In this document: one piece after another, positions 33,249 through 42,190 of the stretch
Layout: each line of letters starts with the position of its first letter
Position numbering within the stretch: the first letter of the stretch is position 1
Made by a program: the position numbers and the translations under genes
DNA from: Lentimicrobiaceae bacterium
GTDB lineage: Bacteria; Bacteroidota; Bacteroidia; Bacteroidales; P3
NCBI GenBank assembly: GCA_022510485.1
Contig: JAFLTI010000003.1
Coordinates: forward strand, 32,405-96,404
Length of the DNA stretch: 64,000 nucleotides
Reading direction: 5' to 3'
Notes under the pieces: model-generated
Told to the model about the DNA's origin: nothing
The model's input: only the letters and a program-made list of their open reading frames with translations
Database searches by the model: none

Positions 33249-35069
33249 ATGACAGAAATCAGAAACGTGGCGATTATTGCCCACGTAGACCACGGCAAGA
33301 CCACTTTGGTAGATAGAATCCTCTACCAATCCAACCTGTTCCGCGACAATCAGGAAAAGAAAGAGCTTATTCTCGACAACAACGATTTGGAACGGGAGCG
33401 CGGTATCACCATTCTTTCCAAAAACGTGGCGGTTCGCTACAAGAATACCAAAATCAATATCATCGACACTCCGGGTCACGCCGATTTTGGCGGCGAGGTA
33501 GAGCGGGTGCTCAATATGGCAGACGGCGTGCTCTTGGTGGTGGATGCCTTTGAGGGTCCTATGCCCCAGACCCGCTTTGTATTGCAGAAAGCCCTGCAAT
33601 TGAACCTCAAGCCTATCGTGGTCATCAATAAGGTAGACAAACCCAATTGCGAACCCGAACTGACGCAGGAAAAGGTGTTCGACCTGATGTTTAACCTCGG
33701 GGCAACCGAAGACCAGCTGGATTTTCCCACCGCTTTCGGTTCTTCTAAAAACGGCTGGATGAGCGAGGATTGGCGTAAACCGACCACCGACATAACCTAT
33801 TTGCTCGACCTTATCATCAAGCATATCCCCGCACCGAGGGTAGAGGAGGGTACTACCCAAATGATGATTACTTCTTTGGATTATTCTTCCTATATAGGCC
33901 GTATCGCCGTAGGCCGTCTTACGCGAGGCAGCTTGCAGGCAGGGCAGAACATCAGTTTGGTAAAGCGCGACGGCAAGATAGAAAAGCAGAAAATCAAGGA
34001 ACTTTATGTGTTTGAGGGCTTGGGCAAAGAAAAGATAAAAACGCCGGTGCAGGCAGGTGAAATCTGTGCCGTGATGGGGCTTGAAAACTTTGAAATCGGA
34101 GATACGGTGGCGGATTTTGAAAATCCGGAAGCCTTGGAGCCCATTTCGGTTGACGAACCCACGATGAGTATGCTTTTTACCATCAATAATTCACCTTTCT
34201 TCGGCAAAGACGGCAAGTATGTTACCTCCCGCCATGTGCGTGAACGCTTGGAAAAAGAGTTAGAAAAGAACCTTGCCCTGCGTTTGGAAGAAACCGGTTC
34301 TCCCGATTCGCTTTTGGTGTATGGACGGGGTATACTGCACTTGTCGGTGCTTATAGAAACCATGCGGCGCGAGGGCTATGAGCTGCAAGTGGGTCAACCG
34401 CAGGTTATCATTAAGGAAATAGACGGGCAGAAGTGCGAGCCTATGGAAGAACTTACGATTGTGGTTCCCGAAGAATTTTCGGGCAAGGCTATTGAGATAG
34501 CCACACAGCGCAAGGGAGAAATCAAGTCGATAGAGACCCGCTCCGACCGTACGCATATTATATTCAGTATTCCCGCACGCGGTATGATTGGGCTGCGCAA
34601 CAACGTGCTTACCGCTACCGAGGGCGAAGCCGTGATGGCAAGCCGCTTTGATGGTTTTGCACCTTGGAAAGGCGAAATCGGAACACGGCGCAACGGTGCT
34701 TTGGTGGTAATGGAAACCGGTACTGCCTATGCTTATGCTATCGACAAGCTGCAAGACAGAGGAACTTTCTTTATAGATCCCAACGAAGAAGTGTATGCCG
34801 GTCAGGTAATCGGCGAGCATATCCGCTTAGACGACTTGGTAATCAATGTCTGCAAGAGCAAGAAGCTTACCAATATGCGGGCTTCCGGCGCCGACGAGGC
34901 TACCCATATAGCCCCGGCACGCAAGATGTCGTTGGAAGAATTTATGGAATATATCGCTCCCGACGAATATCTCGAAATAACACCCCTGCACTTGCGTCTG
35001 CGCAAGATTATCTTAGACGAGAACGAACGCAAGCGGCTTGCCAAACGTGCCGAAAACGCCGAAAAGTAA
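33249..35069 (+). CDS. typA: Translational GTPase TypA/BipA
   Basis: A 606-residue ribosome-associated GTPase linked to ribosome assembly and stress or cold growth. [15 protein letters not shown] (G1), RGITI (G2), DTPGHADFGGEVERVL (G3) and NKVDKP (G4) are all present, and the C-terminal domain has the TypA-specific GALVVMETGTAYAYAIDKLQDRG and KKLTNMRASGADEA segments. It has its own -7 box and starts an apparent operon with lipA 9 bases downstream. Confidence 0.97.
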   Translation: MTEIRNVAIIAHVDHGKTTLVDRILYQSNLFRDNQEKKELILDNNDLERERGITILSKNVAVRYKNTKINIIDTPGHADFGGEVERVLNMADGVLLVVDAFEGPMPQTRFVLQKALQLNLKPIVVINKVDKPNCEPELTQEKVFDLMFNLGATEDQLDFPTAFGSSKNGWMSEDWRKPTTDITYLLDLIIKHIPAPRVEEGTTQMMITSLDYSSYIGRIAVGRLTRGSLQAGQNISLVKRDGKIEKQKIKELYVFEGLGKEKIKTPVQAGEICAVMGLENFEIGDTVADFENPEALEPISVDEPTMSMLFTINNSPFFGKDGKYVTSRHVRERLEKELEKNLALRLEETGSPDSLLVYGRGILHLSVLIETMRREGYELQVGQPQVIIKEIDGQKCEPMEELTIVVPEEFSGKAIEIATQRKGEIKSIETRSDRTHIIFSIPARGMIGLRNNVLTATEGEAVMASRFDGFAPWKGEIGTRRNGALVVMETGTAYAYAIDKLQDRGTFFIDPNEEVYAGQVIGEHIRLDDLVINVCKSKKLTNMRASGADEATHIAPARKMSLEEFMEYIAPDEYLEITPLHLRLRKIILDENERKRLAKRAENAEK

Positions 35070-35078
35070 GAGGGGACA

Positions 35079-35924
35079 ATGGAGAACACTCGCAGAAAAC
35101 CCGACTGGCTCAAGATTAAACTGCCTATGGGCGATTTGTCGCGCCATGTGCAGGACACAATCCGCGACAACGCGCTGCATACCATTTGCACCAGCGGACG
35201 TTGCCCCAATCAGGGTGAATGTTGGGGCTGCGGCACGGCAACCTTTATGATAGGCGGAGATATATGCACCCGCGCCTGCCGTTACTGCAATGTTACCACC
35301 GGTAAACCGCTGCCTTTGGATGCCGGAGAGCCGGAGCGGGTGGCGGAATCGGTAAAGGTGCTCAAGATAAAACATGCGGTGCTTACCTCGGTAGACCGCG
35401 ACGATTTACCCGATTTGGGCGCGGCGCATTGGGCTGCCGTTATCCGTGCGGTTAAAAAGGTCAATCCTGCGGTAACGATGGAAGTGCTTATTCCCGATTT
35501 TCAGGCTCGCACGGAACTGATAGATTTGGTAATTGCCGAAAAGCCGGAAGTGATTTCGCACAATATGGAAACCGTGCGCCGTTTAACGCCTAGCATACGT
35601 AGCCGGGCTACTTACGATGGTTCCCTTAAAGTGCTCAAGCACGTAGCGGACAGCGGCATCACCTCCAAAAGCGGCATTATGCTGGGTTTGGGCGAAACCC
35701 GCGATGAAATACTTGCCGTAATGGATGATCTCTTAGAAGTGGGCTGCCGTGTAATGACCATAGGGCAATATCTGCGCCCCTCGCTTAAGAATGTGGAGGT
35801 TCAAGAATACGTTACGCCCGAAACCTTTGCCGAATATGCGCGGATAGGTAAGGAAAAAGGCTTCCGTTTTGTAGAAAGCGGTCCCTTGGTACGTTCCAGT
35901 TATCACGCAGAACGTCACGTATAA
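35079..35924 (+). CDS. lipA: Lipoyl synthase LipA
   Basis: A 281-residue radical SAM enzyme that inserts two sulfur atoms into octanoyl groups on lipoyl-domain proteins. The auxiliary-cluster motif reads CTSGRCPNQGEC (C-x4-C-x5-C) and the radical SAM motif CTRACRYC (CxxxCxxC). The C-terminal RSSYHAE carries the conserved Ser that binds the auxiliary cluster. Its last base is the first base of the lipB ATG (TAATG), so the two lipoate genes are translationally coupled. Confidence 0.97.
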   Translation: MENTRRKPDWLKIKLPMGDLSRHVQDTIRDNALHTICTSGRCPNQGECWGCGTATFMIGGDICTRACRYCNVTTGKPLPLDAGEPERVAESVKVLKIKHAVLTSVDRDDLPDLGAAHWAAVIRAVKKVNPAVTMEVLIPDFQARTELIDLVIAEKPEVISHNMETVRRLTPSIRSRATYDGSLKVLKHVADSGITSKSGIMLGLGETRDEILAVMDDLLEVGCRVMTIGQYLRPSLKNVEVQEYVTPETFAEYARIGKEKGFRFVESGPLVRSSYHAERHV

Positions 35925-36604
35925 TGGTTCCCTGTGCTTTTGAAAATTTAGGCAGACGCCCCTATCGCGAGGTCTGGGCATTGCAGGAAAGCCTGCTGGA
36001 TGAGGTAAAGCAGGCAAAAGCTGCCGGCAAGACAGGCTGCAACCGCTTGTTGTTTGTGGAGCACGACCCGGTGTTTACGGTAGGTAAAAGCGGCAAAGAC
36101 GCCAATATGCTGGCATCGGCATCGGTTCTGCAATCCCAAAATGCCGAGTTTATCCATGTGGATAGGGGAGGCGATGTTACCTTTCACGGTCCGGGGCAGC
36201 TGGTGGGCTATCCCATATTCGACTTAGAAGAATTTTCGATAGGCGTAAAATCCTATGTAGACAGGATAGAGGAAGCGATTATCCGCAGCATGGAGCAATA
36301 TGGCATCCGCTGTGAACGCCTACAGGGAGCCACCGGGGTATGGATAGAGCCGCACACGCCCCGCGCCCGAAAGATCTGCGCCATCGGAGTCAAGTGTTCC
36401 CGCTTTGTTACCATGCACGGCTTTGCGCTCAATGTAAATACCGATTTGTCTTATTTCGGTATGATAAATCCTTGCGGCTTTACCGACAAAGGCGTAACCT
36501 CCATGCAAAAAGAATTGGGGCGGCCCTTGGATTTTGCCCAAGTGTGCGATACCCTCCGCCAAACCTTTGCCCAAGTATTCGGTTTAGCGTATATGGAAAA
36601 TTAA
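35924..36604 (+). CDS. lipB: Lipoyl(octanoyl) transferase LipB
   Basis: A 226-residue cofactor transferase that moves octanoate from octanoyl-ACP to lipoyl domains, the substrate of LipA. DRGGDVTFHGPGQLVGYPIFDL is the signature, IGVKCSRFVTMHGFALNVN holds the conserved Lys, and INPCGFTDKGVTSM the active-site Cys. It overlaps lipA by one base. A Stealth gene follows 36 bases on the same strand and may share its transcript, though the functions are unrelated. Confidence 0.96.
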   Translation: MVPCAFENLGRRPYREVWALQESLLDEVKQAKAAGKTGCNRLLFVEHDPVFTVGKSGKDANMLASASVLQSQNAEFIHVDRGGDVTFHGPGQLVGYPIFDLEEFSIGVKSYVDRIEEAIIRSMEQYGIRCERLQGATGVWIEPHTPRARKICAIGVKCSRFVTMHGFALNVNTDLSYFGMINPCGFTDKGVTSMQKELGRPLDFAQVCDTLRQTFAQVFGLAYMEN

Positions 36605-36640
36605 AGTAGATTTGTAAAAGAATCTATGGAGGCCATCAAG

Positions 36641-37633
36641 ATGGAAATTGATTTTATCGTTACATGGGTCGATATGAACGATCCGGACTGGCAGGCGGAA
36701 TTTGCGCGATATTCTCAAAAGAAAGATAACGAGAAAAACGGTGTTTCGGTGGCACGTTTCCGGGATTACGGTTTTTTGAAATATTGGTTTCGGGGAGTGG
36801 AAAAATTTGCGCCTTGGGTTCGCAAGATACATTTTGTTACCTGCGGTCAGAAACCCGAATGGCTCGATACATCGAATCCTAAAATCCATTTGGTCGATCA
36901 TCGGGATTTTATACCCTCTCAATTCCTGCCCACCTATAATTCGGTGGTGATAGAACGCTATATGTACCGTATTCCCGATTTGGCGGAACATTTCGTGTAT
37001 TTCAACGACGACTTCTACATTATCGACCACTTGAGCCAAGACCGCTTCTTTAAGAACGGATTGCCTTGCGATATAGCGGTATTTCAATATAACCTTGCAT
37101 GGTCGCAGTGGTATAAGACCCTCGAAAACAATATGCGTATCATCAATCGGCATTTCGACAAAAAAGAGGTGTTTTCGCAGTACCACGACAAATGGTTCGA
37201 TAAAAGCTACGGTTCAAGGGCAAGGTGGAACCATATCCTTAAAAGTTACGGCAAATTCATTACCCTTCGCACCCCACACAATGCCCAGCCTTATCTCAAA
37301 AGCACCTTTGAAGAAGTTTGGGCTGCGGCAGAAAAAGAACTTACCGAAACCTCTTCTAACCGTTTTCGCGCCGTAACCGACTACTCTCCGGAACTTTTCC
37401 GCACATGGCAGATCTGCCGGGGCAATTTCGAGCCTTACAATACCTATGCCGATACCAAGATGTTTCCGCTTATGATCAAGTCTAAAAAGGCGATTAAAGC
37501 GATATGGAATCAATCTTATAAATTGATATGCCTAAACGACAATGAGCATATACGCCATTACGAACAGGTAATGGAAAACCTGCAGGCGGCATTTAATCAT
37601 ATCCTGCCTCAGAAATCGAGCTTTGAACGATGA
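36641..37633 (+). CDS. Stealth-family (hexose-1-phosphate transferase-like) protein, copy 1
   Basis: A 330-residue member of the Stealth family, which moves hexose-1-phosphate groups onto capsule or surface glycans and is related to the eukaryotic GlcNAc-1-phosphotransferase. Conserved region 1 reads IDFIVTWVDMNDPDWQ; region 2 runs from FRDYGFLKYWFRGVEKFAPWVRKIHFV to LPTYNSVVIERYMYRIPDLAEHFVYFNDDF; region 4 is near YKLICLND. ATG at 36641 is preferred to 36626: GGAGG lies 8 bases before it and paralogues begin at the same point. Overlaps the next gene by ATGA. Confidence 0.88.
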   Translation: MEIDFIVTWVDMNDPDWQAEFARYSQKKDNEKNGVSVARFRDYGFLKYWFRGVEKFAPWVRKIHFVTCGQKPEWLDTSNPKIHLVDHRDFIPSQFLPTYNSVVIERYMYRIPDLAEHFVYFNDDFYIIDHLSQDRFFKNGLPCDIAVFQYNLAWSQWYKTLENNMRIINRHFDKKEVFSQYHDKWFDKSYGSRARWNHILKSYGKFITLRTPHNAQPYLKSTFEEVWAAAEKELTETSSNRFRAVTDYSPELFRTWQICRGNFEPYNTYADTKMFPLMIKSKKAIKAIWNQSYKLICLNDNEHIRHYEQVMENLQAAFNHILPQKSSFER

Positions 37634-38508
37634 ATAAGGTGGCTGCCGAGATAATAGCGGGAGTGATTCCGTCTAAGATGGCGCGTAACCGATGGCGTGG
37701 CATCTTGCGTTACGGGCTGTTCAATGCCTTGAAACTGATATGTAGAATTAAGAAAACGCCCGCCGTTCCCCACTACTATTTGGCGGTTTGCGCTATCGCC
37801 AAGAACGAAGGACCTTATTTCAAAGAATGGATAGAATGGCATCGTAGCAAGGGGGTGGAAAAATTTTATATCTACGATAACGAAAGCACCGACTGCACAC
37901 GCGAGGTATTGGAGCCCTATATCGTTTCGGGTTTGGTGGAATACCGTTACTTTCCCGGTTTTCATTGTCAGTTGGCGGCATACGATGATTGTTTGGAGAA
38001 ATATCGCTTTGATGCCCGCTGGATAGCCATTATAGACCTTGACGAGTTTATAGTACCTGTAAAAGACAAGACGATTCCCGACTTTTTGAAGCGATTTGAG
38101 CAATTTCCCGTAGTGGAAATAAACTGGCTGGTTTACGGTAGCGGCGGTGCCGTAAAAAAAGAAGAGGGAGATTTGATGAAGCGTTTCAAATGCCATTCCC
38201 TGCCCGAACATCAACTTAACCGCCATGTCAAGAGTATCGTCAATCCCCGGCGCGTATTCTCGGTAATCGGATGCCATGAGGTGGCGCGCATATCGGGTCA
38301 TGCCGCCGATTCGCACGGAAATCCGATAAAACGCAATTTTCGGGACAGGGAACCGCAACAAGACGTTATCCGCATCAATCACTATGCGGTCAAGTCGTAC
38401 GAAGAATTTAAGGCAAAGCAAGCTCGCGGCAGGGCAAGAGGCAAGCAACATACCCGTTCTGACGAGTATTTTACTTTATACGACCTCAATGATATACAAG
38501 AGCAGTAA
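37630..38508 (+). CDS. GT92/Glyco_tranf_2_4-like glycosyltransferase
   Basis: A 292-residue GT-A-type glycosyltransferase. YYLAVCAIAKNEGPYFKEWIEWHRSKGVEKFYIYDNESTD is the opening common to the GT92-like group, and IAIIDLDEFIVP gives the metal-binding DxDE. CHEVARISGHAADSHGN and INHYAVKSYEEFKAKQARGRA are typical of the C-terminal part. Its ATG overlaps the Stealth stop, so the two are probably made together for one surface glycan. Its TAA abuts the TAA of the next, opposite-strand gene with no base between. Confidence 0.85.
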   Translation: MNKVAAEIIAGVIPSKMARNRWRGILRYGLFNALKLICRIKKTPAVPHYYLAVCAIAKNEGPYFKEWIEWHRSKGVEKFYIYDNESTDCTREVLEPYIVSGLVEYRYFPGFHCQLAAYDDCLEKYRFDARWIAIIDLDEFIVPVKDKTIPDFLKRFEQFPVVEINWLVYGSGGAVKKEEGDLMKRFKCHSLPEHQLNRHVKSIVNPRRVFSVIGCHEVARISGHAADSHGNPIKRNFRDREPQQDVIRINHYAVKSYEEFKAKQARGRARGKQHTRSDEYFTLYDLNDIQEQ

Positions 38509-39462
38509 TTACTTCTCGAATTGAGATTTTTCAGGAAACCGTTTTTCAAGATATTCCGTAACTCTCTTTCGGTCGGCATCAGTGGCGTATTGCGAATCGT
38601 TCATACAGAAGAAAAGGGGATTCAATCGCTCTAAATCCTGATAACGCTTTTCTTTGTGTATGCGTAGCATGAAAGATGTTTTACGGTTTACAAACTGCCG
38701 GTGGGAATGTTTTTCAACTACAGGTACATAAGAATACAAGATGCGTTGTATATCGCTGTCTTGGCGGATATGGTTGGTGAGTGTCGATTCAATTTCACGC
38801 TTGAAAATATCTTCGCGGATATGCAGGCAGTCGCTTTTGCAATAGGCATCGATATTATGATGAGGTTTGCTGCTGAAATAAATACCGAACCTCTTTTTTA
38901 CCAATTGTGCCGCATTCTTGAGGCTTCGGTTGTAATTACTTAAAGGTTTGCTTAACACCTTGTCTTTAAAGAACAGGATGAGTTTCCGGAAAGGAGAGCG
39001 ATTGAACCGTACGATAGGAAATCCGTCGGAAGCAAAAAAATCGGAGGGTGAGACAGGGCGGTTGATGAACATATCGTCATTGGCATATAAGAAGTGTTCT
39101 GCCAAATTCGGAATATAGGGAATACAATGTTCAATTACGTTGGAATTAAAACAAGGTAAACTCTGCTCCGGCATGAATTCCGTGAGATCCACAACTCGAA
39201 TCTTCGGGTGGTCTATATTCAACCAATCAGGCTTCTGGTTGTCGGTAACGATAAAGATTTTCCGGATCCATGGCGCGTACATCTCCACGGCACGCAGACT
39301 GTATTTCAGTTCTTCATTATCGGTATAGCGACCCTTACAGATAACAGATGCCTCTCTTGGGGTATTTCCGATAACGGCACTACGTTTGGCTTGCCATTGC
39401 GGGTCATTGCCGTCAACCCAGAGATATACCAAGTCTATTTCTATCGGTTGTGGTGCACTCAT
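38509..39462 (-). CDS. Stealth-family protein, copy 2
   Basis: A 317-residue Stealth protein. Region 1 reads IEIDLVYLWVDGNDPQWQ; region 2 has ELKYSLRAVEMYAPWIRKIFIVTDNQ, LPCFNSNVIE and LAEHFLYANDDMF; region 3 includes PHHNIDAYCKSDC; and the end reads LNPLFFCMNDSQYA ... KRFPEKSQFEK. It is a close tandem paralogue of the next upstream gene (39464-40396), and both share the C-terminal FPEKSQFEK. ATG at 39462 is chosen, 1 base after the stop of copy 3; the track start would overlap it. Confidence 0.88.
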   Translation of the reverse strand: MSAPQPIEIDLVYLWVDGNDPQWQAKRSAVIGNTPREASVICKGRYTDNEELKYSLRAVEMYAPWIRKIFIVTDNQKPDWLNIDHPKIRVVDLTEFMPEQSLPCFNSNVIEHCIPYIPNLAEHFLYANDDMFINRPVSPSDFFASDGFPIVRFNRSPFRKLILFFKDKVLSKPLSNYNRSLKNAAQLVKKRFGIYFSSKPHHNIDAYCKSDCLHIREDIFKREIESTLTNHIRQDSDIQRILYSYVPVVEKHSHRQFVNRKTSFMLRIHKEKRYQDLERLNPLFFCMNDSQYATDADRKRVTEYLEKRFPEKSQFEK

Positions 39463-39463
39463 T

Positions 39464-40396
39464 TTATTTTTCAAATTGGGATTTTTCGGGAAAACGTTTC
39501 TGTAGATATCCGGTAACTCTCATGCGGTTGCTGTCGTTGGCAAACTGCGAGTCGTTCATACAGAAAAAGAGAGGATTATATTCCTCCAATTTTGGGTAAA
39601 GTTCGGTGTTGTGAATAAGAAAACGGAACGAAGTTTTTTGAGTTACATATTGTAGGTGCGCGCGCTTTTCAGCCAATGCCACGTAGGAATAGAGATGGCG
39701 TTGCACATCTTTGTCGGTGCGTACGTGATTGGTCAGGGTAGGTGCTATATCAGCCTCGAACAGTTGATATATGTGCTCGTACTCACTCTTTGTATAGGCA
39801 TCTATGTTGTGGTGCGCCTTACTGCTGAAATAAACGCCATATCTCTTTTCTACAAGGGTGGCGGTATTCTTGATAACTTGAACATAGTTTTCCAGTTTCT
39901 TCTTTAAAATCCGTTCCCTGTAGAACAAAGCCAATTTTCTAAAACGCCTGCGGTAAAAGCGTATGATAGGCAAACCGTCGGAAGCAAAAAAAGTATCGGG
40001 AGTAACGGGGCGGTTTATAAACATATCATCATTGGCATAAAGAAAATGCTCCGACAGACCGGGAATACGATACAGAAAATGTTCTATCAGATAAGGATTG
40101 AAACACGGTAAACTTTGAGGTGGCAGGATTTCCGTGTGATCCACAATCTGTACCTTGGGGTGGGCGGTATTCAGCCATACGGGAGTCTGGTCGTCGGTAA
40201 CGATAAAAATCCTGCGAATCCATGGCGCATACATCTCTACAGCGCGTAGATTGTATTTCAGTTCATCATTGTCGGCATAACGACCCTCGCAGTTCACGGC
40301 AGAACCCTCTTCGGTCTTTCCAATAGTCTTGTCGTGTTTGGCACGCCATTTCGGGTCGTTTCCGTTAACCCAAAGATACACCAAGTCTATATCCAT
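39464..40396 (-). CDS. Stealth-family protein, copy 3
   Basis: A 310-residue Stealth protein, tandem paralogue of copy 2: MDIDLVYLWVNGNDPKW, DNDELKYNLRAVEMYAPWIRRIFIVTDDQ, LPCFNPYLIEHFLYRIPGLSEHFLYANDDMF, HHNIDAYTKSEY, YNPLFFCMNDSQFA and the same FPEKSQFEK end. Copy 1 on the other strand differs more (FNDDFYII in place of ANDDMF). The tandem pair suggests duplication followed by divergence of acceptor or donor use. It lies 36 bases downstream of sulP on the same strand, with a plausible promoter of its own in the sulP 3' end. Confidence 0.88.
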   Translation of the reverse strand: MDIDLVYLWVNGNDPKWRAKHDKTIGKTEEGSAVNCEGRYADNDELKYNLRAVEMYAPWIRRIFIVTDDQTPVWLNTAHPKVQIVDHTEILPPQSLPCFNPYLIEHFLYRIPGLSEHFLYANDDMFINRPVTPDTFFASDGLPIIRFYRRRFRKLALFYRERILKKKLENYVQVIKNTATLVEKRYGVYFSSKAHHNIDAYTKSEYEHIYQLFEADIAPTLTNHVRTDKDVQRHLYSYVALAEKRAHLQYVTQKTSFRFLIHNTELYPKLEEYNPLFFCMNDSQFANDSNRMRVTGYLQKRFPEKSQFEK

Positions 40397-40420
40397 TTTC
40401 TTGAAATAGAGTTCGTTTTG

Positions 40421-40450
40421 CGAATATACAACTTATTTCAATTCTTCCAA
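40421..40450 (-). promoter_or_regulatory. Possible promoter of the tandem Stealth genes
   Basis: On the minus strand TTGG (40450-40447), 18 bases, TATATTCG (40428-40421), one mismatch to the -7 consensus. It overlaps the last codons of sulP. Confidence 0.4.
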
Positions 40451-42121
40451 TACTTGGCGTGAGCGTTCCAAGGCGAGATTGATGTTGGAGCAAACGTTTT
40501 CCTGTCCCACAAGGTTAAAGAATCCCGATTTTTCTAAGGTTTCGTGAACCTTTTCGTTTACCCCCGAAAGGATGATGCGGATGCCGCTCTTTCTCGACAT
40601 CTGGCAGAGCGATTCTAAGTTATGCAGACCCGAAGAGTCGATAAAAGGCACGCGCCGCATACGGATTATCCTAATCTTGGGTCGTTCCCCGAGCTGGCTC
40701 ATAGTTTCTTCAAAGCGGGTGGCGATGCCGAAAAAGTAAGGACCGTTGATTTCGTACACTTCCACACCTTCAGGAATACTTAAATGCTCCTCGTGCGTTA
40801 CCAAATCCGATTCGTTATTGGGGTCAAGTTCGTTCTTGATAACCGAAATCTGCGTGGTTTCCATAACACGTTTAATAAACAGCACGCAGGCAATAAGCAA
40901 GCCCACCTCAATGGCTACGGTAAGGTCAAAGATAACCGTAAGAAAGAACGTAAGCAGCAGCACTGCCACATCGCTCTTGGGGTTTTTAAGCAGGTTCTTG
41001 AAAGTGCGCCAGCCGCTCATATTATAAGACACCACCACCAATACACCCGCAAGGCAAGCCATAGGAATGTATTTGGCAAGCGGCATAAGGAAAAGCAGAA
41101 TCAACAGCAGCACTACCGCGTGAATGATGCCCGCAATAGGTGTCCTTCCGCCGTTGTTGATATTGGTCATCGTACGGGCAATGGCTCCGGTGGCGGGAAT
41201 GCCGCCGAAGAGAGGCGTTACCATATTGGCAATACCTTGGGCTATGAGTTCGGTATTGGAGTTGTGGCGGTCGCCTATCACACCGTCTGCCACCGTGGCG
41301 GAAAGCAAGCTTTCAATCGCACCCAGCACGGCAATCGTAATCGCTACGGGAAAAAGATTCTTGATAGCCTCCCAATCCAAAGCCGGAATCGTGGCGGCAG
41401 GCAGTTCGGCAGCAATGGTAAAGCGGTCGCCAATCGTATCTATGCAGTTTATGCCTGCATAAACTTTTAGAAAATAAACGCCAGCCGTTACAAGAATAAT
41501 GGCAATGAGCGAACCGGGTATTTTTTTGATAATCTTGGGCGTAAAGGCAATGATAAGTACGCTTACCGCGCTAACCGCCACATTCCACCAGTTTACGCTG
41601 TCAAAGTGCTTAAAGTAGAGAATCCATTTGCCCATAAAGTCGCCGGGCACCTTTTCGCCCTGAAAGTCAAGCCCGAAAATATCGGCAATCTGCGTGGTGA
41701 AGATAGTTACGGCAATACCGGCGGTAAACCCAACGATAATAGGGTAGGGAATAAACTTAATGACCGTGCCGAGCTTGAATGTACCCAACAGTATCAGCAG
41801 CACCCCCGCCATAATGGTGGCAACCGTAAGCCCCTCTATGCCATATTGCTGTATGATTCCATAAATGATAACGATAAACGCGCCCGTAGGACCGCCTATC
41901 TGCACCTTGCTGCCGCCGAAAAAGGAGATGATGAAGCCTGCCACGATAGCGGTGATGATACCTTTTTCGGGACTGACCCCCGAAGCGATACCGAAAGCGA
42001 TGGCAAGCGGCAGAGCCACGATGCCCACGATGATACCCGCCATAAGGTCGGCAGTGAACTGCGATTTGGTGTAAGTTTTGAACTGAGAAAAAAGTTTTGG
42101 CTTAAAATCTATGGTTTTCAT
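40433..42121 (-). CDS. SulP-family anion transporter with STAS domain
   Basis: A 562-residue SLC26/SulP permease. The N-terminal two thirds hold the membrane domain with FTADLMAGIIVGIVALPLAIAFGIASG, QIGGPTGAFIVIIYGII and NMVTPLFGGIPATGAIARTMTNINNGG. The C-terminal STAS domain (about 440-562) has VYEINGPYFFGIATRFEE and MRRVPFIDSSGLHNLESL. Substrates of relatives include sulfate, bicarbonate and dicarboxylates; which one is carried here is unknown. It has one of the clearest promoters of the window. Confidence 0.93.
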   Translation of the reverse strand: MKTIDFKPKLFSQFKTYTKSQFTADLMAGIIVGIVALPLAIAFGIASGVSPEKGIITAIVAGFIISFFGGSKVQIGGPTGAFIVIIYGIIQQYGIEGLTVATIMAGVLLILLGTFKLGTVIKFIPYPIIVGFTAGIAVTIFTTQIADIFGLDFQGEKVPGDFMGKWILYFKHFDSVNWWNVAVSAVSVLIIAFTPKIIKKIPGSLIAIILVTAGVYFLKVYAGINCIDTIGDRFTIAAELPAATIPALDWEAIKNLFPVAITIAVLGAIESLLSATVADGVIGDRHNSNTELIAQGIANMVTPLFGGIPATGAIARTMTNINNGGRTPIAGIIHAVVLLLILLFLMPLAKYIPMACLAGVLVVVSYNMSGWRTFKNLLKNPKSDVAVLLLTFFLTVIFDLTVAIEVGLLIACVLFIKRVMETTQISVIKNELDPNNESDLVTHEEHLSIPEGVEVYEINGPYFFGIATRFEETMSQLGERPKIRIIRMRRVPFIDSSGLHNLESLCQMSRKSGIRIILSGVNEKVHETLEKSGFFNLVGQENVCSNINLALERSRQVLEELK

Positions 42122-42157
42122 TGTCTTATCTTTCGGCTTAGCCTAAAAAAACGGCTG

Positions 42158-42189
42158 CAAAAGTAGGCATAAGGAACAGATAAAACAAA
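42158..42189 (-). promoter_or_regulatory. Promoter of sulP
   Basis: On the minus strand TTTG (42189-42186), 20 bases, TACTTTTG (42165-42158): full match to both boxes. The -33 box directly abuts the hmuR stop codon. Confidence 0.75.
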
Positions 42190-42190
42190 G

